Positions 35,659 to 43,803 of a DNA stretch of 64,000 bases are shown here, in pieces. A model generated the notes under the pieces. It did not search any database and was not told where the DNA came from. It was given only the letters and a program-made list of their open reading frames with translations. Numbering within the stretch: the stretch's first letter is position 1; every line of letters starts with the position of its first letter. Position numbers and translations under genes: made by a program. Location of the stretch: assembly GCF_900105715.1 (NCBI RefSeq), contig NZ_FNRY01000001.1, positions 2,480,001-2,544,000 on the forward strand, given 5' to 3'. This DNA comes from Paramicrobacterium humi. Its GTDB lineage: Bacteria > Actinomycetota > Actinomycetes > Actinomycetales > Microbacteriaceae.

Positions 35659-36584
35659 TCCGCATCAGCGACGTTGACGGGATTCCCGCCGACTTCGGCC
35701 CCACCGCCGTCACGATCGGCAAGTTCGACGGCGTGCACGCCGGACACCGCGCGATCATCCGCCAGCTCAAGGCTGTCGCGGCCGAGCGCGACCTGAAGAG
35801 CGTCGTCGTCACGTTCGACCGGAACCCGCTCTCGGTTGTCGCGCCGCAAGTGTGCCCCGACTCTCTCGTGAGTCTCGAGCAGAAGCTCGACCTGCTCGAG
35901 CAGACCGGCGTCGACGCGTGCCTCGTGCTGCGCTTCGACACCGAGTTCGCCGCGCAGTCGCCGGAGGACTTCATCCGCGGCATTCTCGTGGAGGACCTCG
36001 ACGCCCGCGCCGTTCTCGTCGGCGAGGACTTCCGGTTCGGTCACAAGGGCCGCGGCGACGTCGCCCTCTTGCGTGAGGCGGCGCCGACCTACGGCTTCGA
36101 GGTCATGATCATCGACGACGTCGCCCCGCTCGGAGAGCGGCGCGTGTCCTCCACCTGGATCCGCGAACTGCTCTCGCACGGCGACGTCGCGCGGGCGACC
36201 GAGCTGCTCGGCCATGCACCCGCCGTGCGAGGCGTCGTCGTGCACGGCGCCAAGCGCGGCAGGGAGCTCGGCTTCCCCACGGCGAACCTCTCACCGGAGG
36301 CGCAGGGCCTCATTCCCGCCGACGGCGTGTACGCCGGTCACCTCGTCGTCGACGGGCACCGGTACCCGGCCGCCGTCTCCGTCGGCAACAACCCCACCTT
36401 CGACGGCGTGCCCCAGAAGCAGGTCGAGGCGTATGCGCTCGATCAGGACCTCGACCTCTACGATCGCGTCGTCGACGTCGAGTTCGTCGAGCGTATCCGC
36501 GGCATGGTCGCGTTCGCGGGCATCGAGCCGCTCATCGAGCAGATGACCGACGACGTCACGCAGGCCAGACGCATCCTCGGCTGA
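35655..36584 (+). CDS. ribF: Bifunctional riboflavin kinase/FMN adenylyltransferase
   Basis: Makes FMN and then FAD from riboflavin; 309 residues. The N-terminal adenylyltransferase domain has TIGKFDGVHAGHRAII (HxGH nucleotidyl-transfer motif), VVTFDRNPLSVV and GEDFRFGHKGRGD, and RRVSSTWIREL. The C-terminal kinase domain begins about residue 190 with GAKRGRELGFPTANL (PTAN motif) and ends EFVERIRGMVAFAGIEPLI. ATG 35655 is coupled to the previous gene. No FMN riboswitch can lie in front because there is no gap. Confidence 0.95.
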   Translation: MIRISDVDGIPADFGPTAVTIGKFDGVHAGHRAIIRQLKAVAAERDLKSVVVTFDRNPLSVVAPQVCPDSLVSLEQKLDLLEQTGVDACLVLRFDTEFAAQSPEDFIRGILVEDLDARAVLVGEDFRFGHKGRGDVALLREAAPTYGFEVMIIDDVAPLGERRVSSTWIRELLSHGDVARATELLGHAPAVRGVVVHGAKRGRELGFPTANLSPEAQGLIPADGVYAGHLVVDGHRYPAAVSVGNNPTFDGVPQKQVEAYALDQDLDLYDRVVDVEFVERIRGMVAFAGIEPLIEQMTDDVTQARRILG

Positions 36585-36590
36585 GGTGGA

Positions 36591-37259
36591 TCACGCCAAG
36601 CCCGGTGCGGGAGCCCCGGGCGGCAGGGGAGCGAGGACGCGGGACCTGGCCGTGCCCGGGTCGATCGAGCGCCGCCCCGTGACGTAGAGGATCACGCTCT
36701 CCGCGGTGCCGACGATCTCGTTGTCGCCCGAGCCGATCGCCCACCCTGCGTCCTTCGCCGTGAGCAGCCGGTGTCGGAGAACCGTGCGCACCTGGCGGGA
36801 GGCCGTGCGGGTGGCGAGTCGCGCTACCGCGAACGAGGACTCGGAGTCGAACTCGAGGCGCACGCCGACCGGGTGCGCCGCATCGAAGCCGTGCACGACG
36901 GTCTCGAGCAGAGCGGCAGAGGACGCGCGCTGATCGCCCGTGCTGAACCGGCGCGAGAGCAGCGTGAGGTCGTCGAGCAGCTCGCCGGAGCTGCGGCTGT
37001 CGGAGATGGAGCGGGCGATGTCGGCCATCGAGCGCATCGGGTTCACATGGCGGCCGCTGATGCTTGCCGAGACGAGGTCCTCGAGCATCGGCCGAGCGGG
37101 AGTGCCGATGCGCCACACGAGATGCGCGAGAGCATCCTTGACGCTCCACCCCGCGCACAGCGACGGCGCGTCCCACTGCGCATCTCCGAGGGTTGCGAGG
37201 CCGTCGCGCACTCGGACGAGGGCGTCGCCGACGCGTTCACCCGTGTCATCTGACGTCAT
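36591..37259 (-). CDS. Mycothiol-dependent maleylpyruvate isomerase-fold (DinB/MDMPI) protein
   Basis: 222 residues of the four-helix DinB-like superfamily. The N-terminal MDMPI motif is LCAGWSVKDALAHLVWR; H-to-H metal ligand positions are likely in AHLVW and ETVVHGFDAAHP. Such proteins are thiol-dependent (mycothiol) transferases in actinobacteria, often of unknown substrate. ATG 37259 is chosen over an upstream ATG because it begins the domain and follows a -10 box by 6 nt. It is divergent from an MFS gene 22 bp away. Confidence 0.8.
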   Translation of the reverse strand: MTSDDTGERVGDALVRVRDGLATLGDAQWDAPSLCAGWSVKDALAHLVWRIGTPARPMLEDLVSASISGRHVNPMRSMADIARSISDSRSSGELLDDLTLLSRRFSTGDQRASSAALLETVVHGFDAAHPVGVRLEFDSESSFAVARLATRTASRQVRTVLRHRLLTAKDAGWAIGSGDNEIVGTAESVILYVTGRRSIDPGTARSRVLAPLPPGAPAPGLA

Positions 37260-37265
37260 GACTCC

Positions 37266-37271
37266 AGAGTA
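37266..37271 (-). promoter_or_regulatory. Leaderless -10 box for the MDMPI-like gene
   Basis: TACTCT on the minus strand, 6 nt before ATG 37259. It overlaps the opposite -10 box (37270-37275) by 2 bp. Confidence 0.5.
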
Positions 37272-37275
37272 AGCT
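37270..37275 (+). promoter_or_regulatory. Leaderless -10 box for the CynX-like MFS gene
   Basis: TAAGCT, 6 nt before ATG 37282; overlaps the opposing -10 box. Whole intergenic gap is 22 bp, so the -35 lies inside the neighbouring gene. Confidence 0.5.
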
Positions 37276-37281
37276 GAACCG

Positions 37282-38502
37282 ATGCCATTTGAACGTCGAC
37301 TTCCGCTGTGGGCGGGCCGTTCATTCGCACTCGTCGGCATCGTTCTCGTCGCCGTGAACCTGCGCACGGCCGTCGCCGCGCTGTCGCCCATCTACGGTCT
37401 CGTCGACGCGGACCTGCACGGCGGAAGCTTCGGGCTCGGGCTGCTCGGAATGCTCCCGCCCCTGTGCTTCGCCGTCTTCGGCATCGTGACTCCCGCGCTC
37501 TCCCGGCGGTTCGGACTCGAGGGACTGCTCATCGGCGCGATCGTCGTCATGGTCGGCGGTCACCTGCTCCGCGGGCTCGCGAGCGGCTTCGGAATCCTCG
37601 TGCTCGGCAGCGTCCTGTGCTTCGCCGCCATCGGCGCAGGAAACGTTCTGCTGCCGCCGCTTGTGAAGAAGTACTTCAGCGACCGCATCGGGCAGCTCAC
37701 CGCCCTCTACGCCGTCGTGATGTCGGCGAGCACCTTCGTTCCCGCGCTTCTCGCCGTTCCGATGGCGCACGCGGCGTCGTGGCAGTTCTCGCTCGGCATC
37801 TGGGCCGCATGCGCCGTCGTGGCGCTCGCGCCGTGGCTCGTCGTGCTCGCGCGCGCCCGCCGTGCGCGGCGCCTCGACCCGGCCGTCACGGTGGCGACCG
37901 AGCGCGGCGTCGGCCGGATCATCCACTCGCGAACCGCGTGGGCCATCATGACGATATTCGCGGTGTCGTCGTCGACGGCGTACTCGTGCTTCGCCTGGCT
38001 TCCCGCCGTTCTCGCCGACACGGCCGGAGTCAGCCCGACCGCCGGCGGCGCGCTGCTGAGCCTCTTCGGCTTCAGGGGCCTGCCCGCCGCGATCATCATG
38101 CCCATTCTCGCGACGCGGGTGCGGCGCACGGGACTGCTCGCCTGGGCGGGAGTCGCCTTCATCATCGTGGGAATCGGCGGACTGCTGCTCGCTCCCGAAG
38201 TCCTCCCGTGGCTGTGGGTGGCCCTTCTCGGCTCGGGACCGCTGCTGTTCCCGCTCGCGCTCACGCTCATCAACACGAGATCGCGATCGCCGCACACGGC
38301 GATCGCCGTCAGCGGATTCGTGCAGGGGATCGGCTACGTCATCGCGGCGCTGTTCCCGCTCCTCGTCGGCGTGCTGCGCGACGTCACCGGCGGCTGGACG
38401 GCGTCGCTCGTGCTGCTCCTTGCAGCCGCGACGCCTGCCGTGTGGGCGGGGATCGTGCTGGGCGCGGGCCGCACGGTGGATGACGAGATCGGCGCCCGCT
38501 GA
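37282..38502 (+). CDS. MFS transporter, CynX/NimT (cyanate permease-like) family
   Basis: 406 residues with twelve predicted helices. The first helix has VNLRTAVAALSPIYG, a hallmark of the CynX/NimT group, which includes cyanate and 2-nitroimidazole transporters. The MFS motif region LSRRFGLEGLLIG follows, and a basic loop (ARARRARRLDPAV) separates the halves. A cyanate role is doubtful, as there is no cyanase nearby. Substrate unknown; small organic anion or drug export is plausible. Confidence 0.82.
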   Translation: MPFERRLPLWAGRSFALVGIVLVAVNLRTAVAALSPIYGLVDADLHGGSFGLGLLGMLPPLCFAVFGIVTPALSRRFGLEGLLIGAIVVMVGGHLLRGLASGFGILVLGSVLCFAAIGAGNVLLPPLVKKYFSDRIGQLTALYAVVMSASTFVPALLAVPMAHAASWQFSLGIWAACAVVALAPWLVVLARARRARRLDPAVTVATERGVGRIIHSRTAWAIMTIFAVSSSTAYSCFAWLPAVLADTAGVSPTAGGALLSLFGFRGLPAAIIMPILATRVRRTGLLAWAGVAFIIVGIGGLLLAPEVLPWLWVALLGSGPLLFPLALTLINTRSRSPHTAIAVSGFVQGIGYVIAALFPLLVGVLRDVTGGWTASLVLLLAAATPAVWAGIVLGAGRTVDDEIGAR

Positions 38503-38533
38503 CGCGCGGAAGCGAGCGGCATCCGCACTGCCA

Positions 38534-38575
38534 TGCTCATGTGAGCAGAATCGCCAACGAGTGTTGATCTGAGCG
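38534..38575. promoter_or_regulatory. Palindrome pair upstream of the SorC regulator, with promoter
   Basis: TGCTCA-TG-TGAGCA (38534-38547) is a perfect 6-bp inverted repeat; TGTTGATCTGAGCG (38562-38575) matches it at 10 of 14 positions, centres 28 bp apart. TTGATC (38564-38569) and TAGCCT (38588-38593, 18-bp spacer) look like a promoter overlapping the second copy. Probably the SorC operator, autoregulating the deoC operon. Confidence 0.5.
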
Positions 38576-38615
38576 GAGCGCGCGGCCTAGCCTTGAGAGA
38601 GGAGAGGAGACGTGC

Positions 38616-39608
38616 ATGCCGGATGTTCGCATCGACAGTGACGAGCTGCTCTCGATCCGCGCCGCTGAGCTCTACTACGACGAGGACAAGACGCAGGACG
38701 AGGTCGGCGCCATTCTCGGCCTCACGCGCTGGAAGGTGGGGCGACTCCTCGCCGCGGCGAAGCAGAAGGGCTTCATCCGCATCGAGATCGTGCACCCGCG
38801 AGCGCGCAAGCTCTCGCTCGAGCGGGACCTGCGTGAGCGGTTCGGGCTGATCGACGCGGTCGTCGTGCCCGTCGCGGGCGCCCGCTCCGACGCCGATCTG
38901 CGGGACCGTGTCGCGCAAGGCGCCGCGGACTTCCTCGCCGCGCTGCGGCCCGTGCCTCGGACGCTCGGCATCAGCTGGGGCCGTACGCTCCACGACGTCG
39001 CGGCCGTGCTCGGCGAGCAGTGGGCGATCGGCGTGAACGTCGTGCAAGTGAACGGCGGCGTGAGCGTCAACCAGCGTGCGGGAACCGCCGCGGCGACGGC
39101 CGTTGAGATCGCGCGGAAGGCGGCGGGGGAGGCGACGCTCCTGCCGAGCCCCGCCATTCTCGAGCGCGTCGAGACGAAGCAGAGCATCGAGGCCGACCGG
39201 ACGGTAGCGGCCGTGCTCGACGCCGCTTCCGCCGCCGCCGCATATCTCTACAGCGCAGGACCCGCCGACCACCGCTCGGCGCACATCAACAGCGGCTACC
39301 TCAGCACGGCCGAGATGGATGAGCTCGTGCGACGCGGCGCCGTCGGCGACGTGTGGGGGCGCTACATCAACTCCGAGGGCATGATCGTCGATCCCGCCCT
39401 CGACGCGAGGACGCTCGGGCTCGGGCTGGATGCGCTGCGCGCCGCGCGCACCGCGATTCTCGTGACCTCGGGCGAAGCCAAGCACGCCGTCACTCGCGCC
39501 ATCGTGCAGAACGGGCTGTGCACCGTTCTCGTCACCGATGAGGCGACGGCGGTCGACTTGCTCGCCAGCGGGGACCATTCCACAGATGACAAGGACAGCC
39601 ATGACTGA
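38616..39608 (+). CDS. SorC/DeoR-type sugar-phosphate-sensing transcriptional regulator
   Basis: 330 residues. An N-terminal helix-turn-helix (residues 20-55: LYYDEDKTQDEVGAILGL, RWKVGRLLAAAKQKGF) is joined to the SorC sugar-phosphate-binding domain (LGISWGRTLHDVAAVLG, HINSGYLSTAEMDELVRRGA). Bacillus DeoR belongs to this family and senses deoxyribose-5-phosphate; the downstream deoC supports the same ligand here. ATG 38616 is preceded by GAGAGGAGAGGAG. The stop overlaps the deoC start by 8 bp. Confidence 0.9.
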   Translation: MPDVRIDSDELLSIRAAELYYDEDKTQDEVGAILGLTRWKVGRLLAAAKQKGFIRIEIVHPRARKLSLERDLRERFGLIDAVVVPVAGARSDADLRDRVAQGAADFLAALRPVPRTLGISWGRTLHDVAAVLGEQWAIGVNVVQVNGGVSVNQRAGTAAATAVEIARKAAGEATLLPSPAILERVETKQSIEADRTVAAVLDAASAAAAYLYSAGPADHRSAHINSGYLSTAEMDELVRRGAVGDVWGRYINSEGMIVDPALDARTLGLGLDALRAARTAILVTSGEAKHAVTRAIVQNGLCTVLVTDEATAVDLLASGDHSTDDKDSHD

Positions 39609-40593
39609 CACCACAGCGGTCACACCGCGATCAAGCGCCCTCGAGCTGTTCGAGGGACCCGTGAACGGGCAGAGCCTGCGCCGCTACCTCGAGGGAATCC
39701 CCGGGGTCGACGCCGTCGGCCTCGAACAGCGCGCCGCCGGCCTCGGCACCCGCTCGATCAAGACGAGCTCGAAGGTGCGCGCCCTCGACCTGATCATCTC
39801 GATGGTCGACCTCACGACTCTTGAAGGCGCGGACACGCCAGGGAAGGTGCGCTCTCTCGTCGGCAAGGCGCTCACTCCCGACCCCGCCGACCTCTCCTGC
39901 CCGAGACCCGCTGCGGTCTGCGTCTACGGCGACATGGTGCCCTACGCCGTCGAGGCGCTCGGCGGTGCGCACGGGCAGATCCAGGTCGCCGCCGTCGCGA
40001 CGGCGTTCCCCTCCGGTCGCGCCTCGCTCCGGGTAAAGCTCGCCGACACCGCCGACGCGGTCGCCGCTGGCGCCGATGAGATCGACATGGTGATCGACCG
40101 CGGTGCGTTCCTCGCCGGAAACTACCTGCTCGTCTTCGAGCAGATCGCGGCCGTGAAGGAGGCGTGCCGCCGCGCGGACGGCAGCTACGCCCACCTCAAG
40201 GTCATCCTCGAGACGGGCGAGCTCAACACGTACGACAACGTGCGTCGCGCCTCGTGGCTCGCGATCCTCGCGGGCGCCGACTTCATCAAGACGTCAACGG
40301 GAAAGGTCTCGCCCGCCGCGACGCTGCCCGTGACGCTTCTGATGCTCGAGGTCGTGCGCGATTGGAAGCGGCTCACGGGCGAGATGATCGGAGTGAAGCC
40401 CGCCGGCGGCATCCGAACCTCGAAGGACGCCATCAAGTACCTCGTCACCGTCGCCGAGACGGCGGGCGAGGAATGGCTCACGCCGGAACTGTTCCGGTTC
40501 GGAGCATCAAGCCTGCTGAACGACGTGCTGCTGCAGCGCCAGAAGATGGCGAGCGGCCACTACTCCGGCCCCGACTACGTCACGATCGACTGA
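39601..40593 (+). CDS. deoC: Deoxyribose-phosphate aldolase
   Basis: Splits 2-deoxy-D-ribose 5-phosphate to acetaldehyde and glyceraldehyde 3-phosphate; 330 residues, the longer eukaryote/actinobacterial class rather than the 220-residue bacterial form. Schiff-base Lys in ADFIKTSTGKV, second Lys in VKPAGGIRTS, and Asp in ADEIDMVIDRG. ATG 39601 overlaps the regulator gene. The acetaldehyde made would go to the ALDH encoded 13 nt downstream. Confidence 0.94.
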   Translation: MTDTTAVTPRSSALELFEGPVNGQSLRRYLEGIPGVDAVGLEQRAAGLGTRSIKTSSKVRALDLIISMVDLTTLEGADTPGKVRSLVGKALTPDPADLSCPRPAAVCVYGDMVPYAVEALGGAHGQIQVAAVATAFPSGRASLRVKLADTADAVAAGADEIDMVIDRGAFLAGNYLLVFEQIAAVKEACRRADGSYAHLKVILETGELNTYDNVRRASWLAILAGADFIKTSTGKVSPAATLPVTLLMLEVVRDWKRLTGEMIGVKPAGGIRTSKDAIKYLVTVAETAGEEWLTPELFRFGASSLLNDVLLQRQKMASGHYSGPDYVTID

Positions 40594-40606
40594 TCCCAGG
40601 AGAATC

Positions 40607-42127
40607 ATGAGCTTCCTCGAATACGCCCCGGCCCCCGAGTCGACGGCGATCCTCAACCTCAAGAACGAGTACGGGCTGTTCATCGACGGCGAGTTCGTCG
40701 AGGGGTCCGGCACGCCGTTCGCCACGATCTCACCCGCCGACGAGCACGTCATCGCGACGATGCAGTCGGCGACCGACGCTGACGTCGATCGCGCCGTCGC
40801 TGCCGCGCGCACCGCGTACGAGCGAGTCTGGTCGCGCATGTCGGGCTCCGATCGCGGCAAGTACCTCTTCCGCATCGCCCGGCTCATCCAGGAGCGCGCT
40901 CGCGAGCTCGCGGTCGCGGAGAGCCTCGACAACGGCAAGCCCATCAAGGAGAGCCGCGACGTCGACGTTCCGCTCGTCGCCGCCTGGTTCTTCTACTACG
41001 CCGGCTGGGCCGACAAGCTCGACTACGCCGGGCTCGGCCCGAACCCGCGCGCGCTCGGCGTCGCCGGCCAGGTCATCCCGTGGAACTTCCCGCTGCTCAT
41101 GCTGTCGTGGAAGATCGCCCCTGCCCTTGCGGCGGGCAACACCGTCGTGCTGAAGCCCGCAGAGACGACCTCGCTCACGGCGCTGCTGTTCGCCGAGATC
41201 GTGCAGCAGGCCGGCCTGCCGAACGGCGTCGTGAACATCATCACGGGCGCCGGGTCGACCGGGCAGGCGCTCGTGCGGCACCCCGACGTTAACAAGATCG
41301 CGTTCACCGGATCGACGGCCGTCGGGCGGGAGATCGCCAAGAGCGTCGCGGGCACAGGGAAGAAGGTCACCCTCGAGCTCGGCGGGAAGGCCGCGAACAT
41401 CGTCTTCGACGACGCGCCCATCGACCAGGCGATCGAGGGCGTCGTCAACGGGATCTTCTTCAACCAGGGGCACGTCTGCTGCGCCGGCTCCCGGCTTCTC
41501 GTGCAGGAGAGCATCCACGACGAGTTCATCGACCGACTGAAGTCCCGGCTCTCGACCCTGCGCCTCGGCGACCCGCTCGACAAGAACACCGACATCGGCG
41601 CGATCAACTCCGCCGAGCAGCTCGAGCGAATCCGCACGCTCAGCGCCGCCGGCGAGGCGGAGGGCGCGACGCGCTGGAGCCCCGAATGCGAGCTGCCGAG
41701 CCAGGGCTACTGGTTCGCCCCGACGATCTTCACCGGCGTCTCCACCTCGCACCGCATCGCGCGCGAGGAGATCTTCGGCCCCGTGCTCTCGGTGCTGAGC
41801 TTCCGCACTCCCGATGAGGCGATCGCGAAGGCGAACAACACGCCATACGGGCTGTCGGCCGGCATCTGGAGCGACAAGGGCAGCCGCATCCTCGCCGTCG
41901 CCGACCGGCTTCGGGCCGGGGTGGTCTGGGCGAACACCTTCAACCGGTTCGACCCTGCGAGCCCGTTCGGCGGCTACAAGGAGTCCGGCTACGGCCGAGA
42001 GGGCGGCCGTCATGGCCTCGGCGCATACCTCGCGCCGGCGGCATCCGGTCGTGCCGTGACAGCGGCAAGCGACAAGACAGGCAAGAAGGCGCTGAAGCGC
42101 AAGGCGACGAAGGAGAGTGCGAAGTGA
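40607..42127 (+). CDS. Aldehyde dehydrogenase, full-length and catalytically complete
   Basis: 506-residue NAD(P)-dependent ALDH. Key motifs: PWNFPLLML (conserved Asn), TGSTAVGREI, catalytic base Glu in LELGGKAANIV, nucleophile Cys in FNQGHVCCAGSR, and EEIFGPVLSV. An AGGAG Shine-Dalgarno precedes the ATG. In context it oxidises acetaldehyde from deoC to acetate. The Lys-rich tail (KTGKKALKRKATKESAK) is unusual. Overlaps the next gene by 4 bp. Confidence 0.94.
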   Translation: MSFLEYAPAPESTAILNLKNEYGLFIDGEFVEGSGTPFATISPADEHVIATMQSATDADVDRAVAAARTAYERVWSRMSGSDRGKYLFRIARLIQERARELAVAESLDNGKPIKESRDVDVPLVAAWFFYYAGWADKLDYAGLGPNPRALGVAGQVIPWNFPLLMLSWKIAPALAAGNTVVLKPAETTSLTALLFAEIVQQAGLPNGVVNIITGAGSTGQALVRHPDVNKIAFTGSTAVGREIAKSVAGTGKKVTLELGGKAANIVFDDAPIDQAIEGVVNGIFFNQGHVCCAGSRLLVQESIHDEFIDRLKSRLSTLRLGDPLDKNTDIGAINSAEQLERIRTLSAAGEAEGATRWSPECELPSQGYWFAPTIFTGVSTSHRIAREEIFGPVLSVLSFRTPDEAIAKANNTPYGLSAGIWSDKGSRILAVADRLRAGVVWANTFNRFDPASPFGGYKESGYGREGGRHGLGAYLAPAASGRAVTAASDKTGKKALKRKATKESAK

Positions 42128-42984
42128 GCAGACTCACGGTGCCGAAGACCTACAAGCTCTACATCGGCGGCAAGTTCCTGCGCTCCGAGTCGGGGCGCAG
42201 CTTCGAGATCGTCTCCACGAAGGGAGCGTTCCTCGCGAACGCGGCGAAGGCGTCCCGCAAGGACGCTCGCGACGCCGTGAAGGCGGCCCGCGCCGCCGTG
42301 TCGGGCTGGGCCGGCGCGACCGCGTACAACCGCGGCCAGGTGCTGTACCGGATCGCCGAAGTGCTCGAGGGACGCCGTGCGCAGTTCGTCGACGAGATCG
42401 TCTCCGCCGAGGGCGTGAGCCGCGGCCGTGCCGAGCAGCAGGTCGACGAGTCCATCGACCGCTGGGTCTGGTATGCCGGCTGGGCCGACAAGTACGCGCA
42501 GGTCGCAGGCAACGCCAACCCCGTCGCCGGCCCCTACTTCAACATCTCGGTGCCCGAGCCGACGGGAGTGGTCGCGGCGATCGCGCCGCAGGACTCGTCG
42601 CTGCTCGGCCTCGTCAGCGTCGTCGCGCCCGCGCTCGTCACCGGCAACGCGGTCGTCGTCGTCGCGAGCGAGCGGTTCCCGCTCTCGGCGATCAGTCTCT
42701 CCGAGGTTCTCGCGACGAGCGACGTGCCGGGCGGGGTCGTGAACGTGCTCACGGGCTCTCCGGCCGAGATCGCGCCGTGGCTCGCGTCGCACGCCGACGT
42801 GAACGCGCTGGATCTCACGGGAGCGGACGCGCTTGACTGGGTCGACCTGCAGATGTCGGCGGCGGAGACGCTCAAGCGCGTCATCACGCCCGAGCAGGGG
42901 CCGGACGCCGCCTTCCCGAGCCTTGATCGCATCACCGCTTTCACCGAGACGAAGACGGTGTGGCACACCAAGAGCATGCTCTGA
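42124..42984 (+). CDS. ALDH-like protein lacking the catalytic domain
   Basis: 286 residues, little over half an ALDH. The N-terminal cofactor domain is recognisable (YKLYIGGKFLRSESGRSFEI, RGQVLYRIAEVLEGRRAQFV), but IPWNFP is replaced by IAPQDSSLLG, and no Glu or Cys active-site motif is present. The C-terminus (DRITAFTETKTVWHTK) resembles the end of complete ALDHs, so the catalytic domain seems removed internally. The frame is clean and overlaps the full ALDH gene (GTGA), arguing for function, perhaps as a structural partner as in two-domain ALDH16. Confidence 0.82.
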   Translation: MSRLTVPKTYKLYIGGKFLRSESGRSFEIVSTKGAFLANAAKASRKDARDAVKAARAAVSGWAGATAYNRGQVLYRIAEVLEGRRAQFVDEIVSAEGVSRGRAEQQVDESIDRWVWYAGWADKYAQVAGNANPVAGPYFNISVPEPTGVVAAIAPQDSSLLGLVSVVAPALVTGNAVVVVASERFPLSAISLSEVLATSDVPGGVVNVLTGSPAEIAPWLASHADVNALDLTGADALDWVDLQMSAAETLKRVITPEQGPDAAFPSLDRITAFTETKTVWHTKSML

Positions 42985-43000
42985 GCTTCGCCAGTGCACC

Positions 43001-43038
43001 CACGACGGGGCTGATCCGCACGGATCAGCCCCGTCGTG
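43001..43038. terminator. Bidirectional terminator
   Basis: A perfect 18-bp inverted repeat, arms 43001-43018 and 43021-43038, with a 2-nt centre, between the convergent deoC operon and a membrane protein gene. Confidence 0.8.
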
Positions 43039-43050
43039 TCAGTTGCCGAC

Positions 43051-43599
43051 TCAGGAGGCCGCGTCGTCCGTCGGCCCGTCCCCCGGGCGCGGCCCGCTGA
43101 AGACGGGCTCGCCGTCGGCCGCGGGTCGCTCGAGCAGCGAAAGCAGCAGGGAGCAGGGGATCAGCAGAGCGCCGATCGCCGGCAGTGCCCACGAGATCAG
43201 GGGCGAGATGAGCCAGCCCAAGAGGTTGAGGACGTCACGTCCGGTGGTCGAGTTCATGAGCCCCATCTGCAGTGACGTGACGATGCTGGTCGAGACGAAG
43301 CCGACGGTGACGGCGGCGATGCCGATCCACAGCGCCGGGCGTGCCAGCCGTCGGCCGCGCGGCGCGCTGAATCGGCGTCCGTCCAGCGCGAGCACGGGAA
43401 TACTGAACACGATGAAGCCGACGCCGATCTGGGCGACGCTCGTCAGCAGCTCGGACAGGATGATCGAGAGGTCGGCGAACTTCTGAACCTCGCCGAGCCG
43501 GCCGAGGACGACGCCCAAGGCGACATTGAGTCCGAGACCAGCGACGGTCGCGACGATCCCGCCCCACAGCATCCGGCGGGCGATCGTTCCTGCGGCCAT
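43051..43599 (-). CDS. Hypothetical four-helix membrane protein
   Basis: 182 residues with about four transmembrane helices (GGIVATVAGLGLNVALGVVLG, VAQIGVGFIVFSIPVLAL, LWIGIAAVTVGFVSTSIV, ISWALPAIGALLIPCSLLLS) and a charged, Pro/Asp-rich C-terminal tail. GGGGAG upstream of the ATG acts as Shine-Dalgarno. It is divergent from the SNF2 helicase gene. No family recognised. Confidence 0.75.
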   Translation of the reverse strand: MAAGTIARRMLWGGIVATVAGLGLNVALGVVLGRLGEVQKFADLSIILSELLTSVAQIGVGFIVFSIPVLALDGRRFSAPRGRRLARPALWIGIAAVTVGFVSTSIVTSLQMGLMNSTTGRDVLNLLGWLISPLISWALPAIGALLIPCSLLLSLLERPAADGEPVFSGPRPGDGPTDDAAS

Positions 43600-43765
43600 C
43601 TCGCTCCCCTCGTCGGCGCAATCATGGCAAGCGTAGTAACCTGTTCGGCGAGGTCAGCGGATCCCACGCTGAGGTGTCATAGAATGGTGCCAGCTCGCCG
43701 CGTGCTTTCTTCGTCAGAAGACCGCCGCCGTTTTCGCCCGCTCACGCGGCTAGCGCTGCTCGACG

Positions 43766-43785
43766 CCGGACGTGATCCGGTTTTT
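43766..43785 (+). other. Terminator-like hairpin in the SNF2 leader
   Basis: CCGGA (43766-43770) pairs with TCCGG (43776-43780) and is followed by TTTTT (43781-43785), only 18 nt before the helicase ATG. It has the shape of an intrinsic terminator but a short stem. The 204-bp gap also holds a TAGAAT box at 43680-43685 that could be the promoter. Confidence 0.35.
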
Positions 43786-43803
43786 CGATTGCTCAGGAGG
43801 AGC

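Noticed and set aside
42124-42984. The half-length ALDH as a pseudogene
   Set aside because: The frame is intact, coupled by GTGA to the full ALDH, and ends with a proper ALDH-like C-terminus, so it looks maintained.
43600-43803. tRNA or small RNA gene in the longest gap
   Set aside because: No cloverleaf, CCA end or conserved small-RNA form was seen; only a short hairpin.
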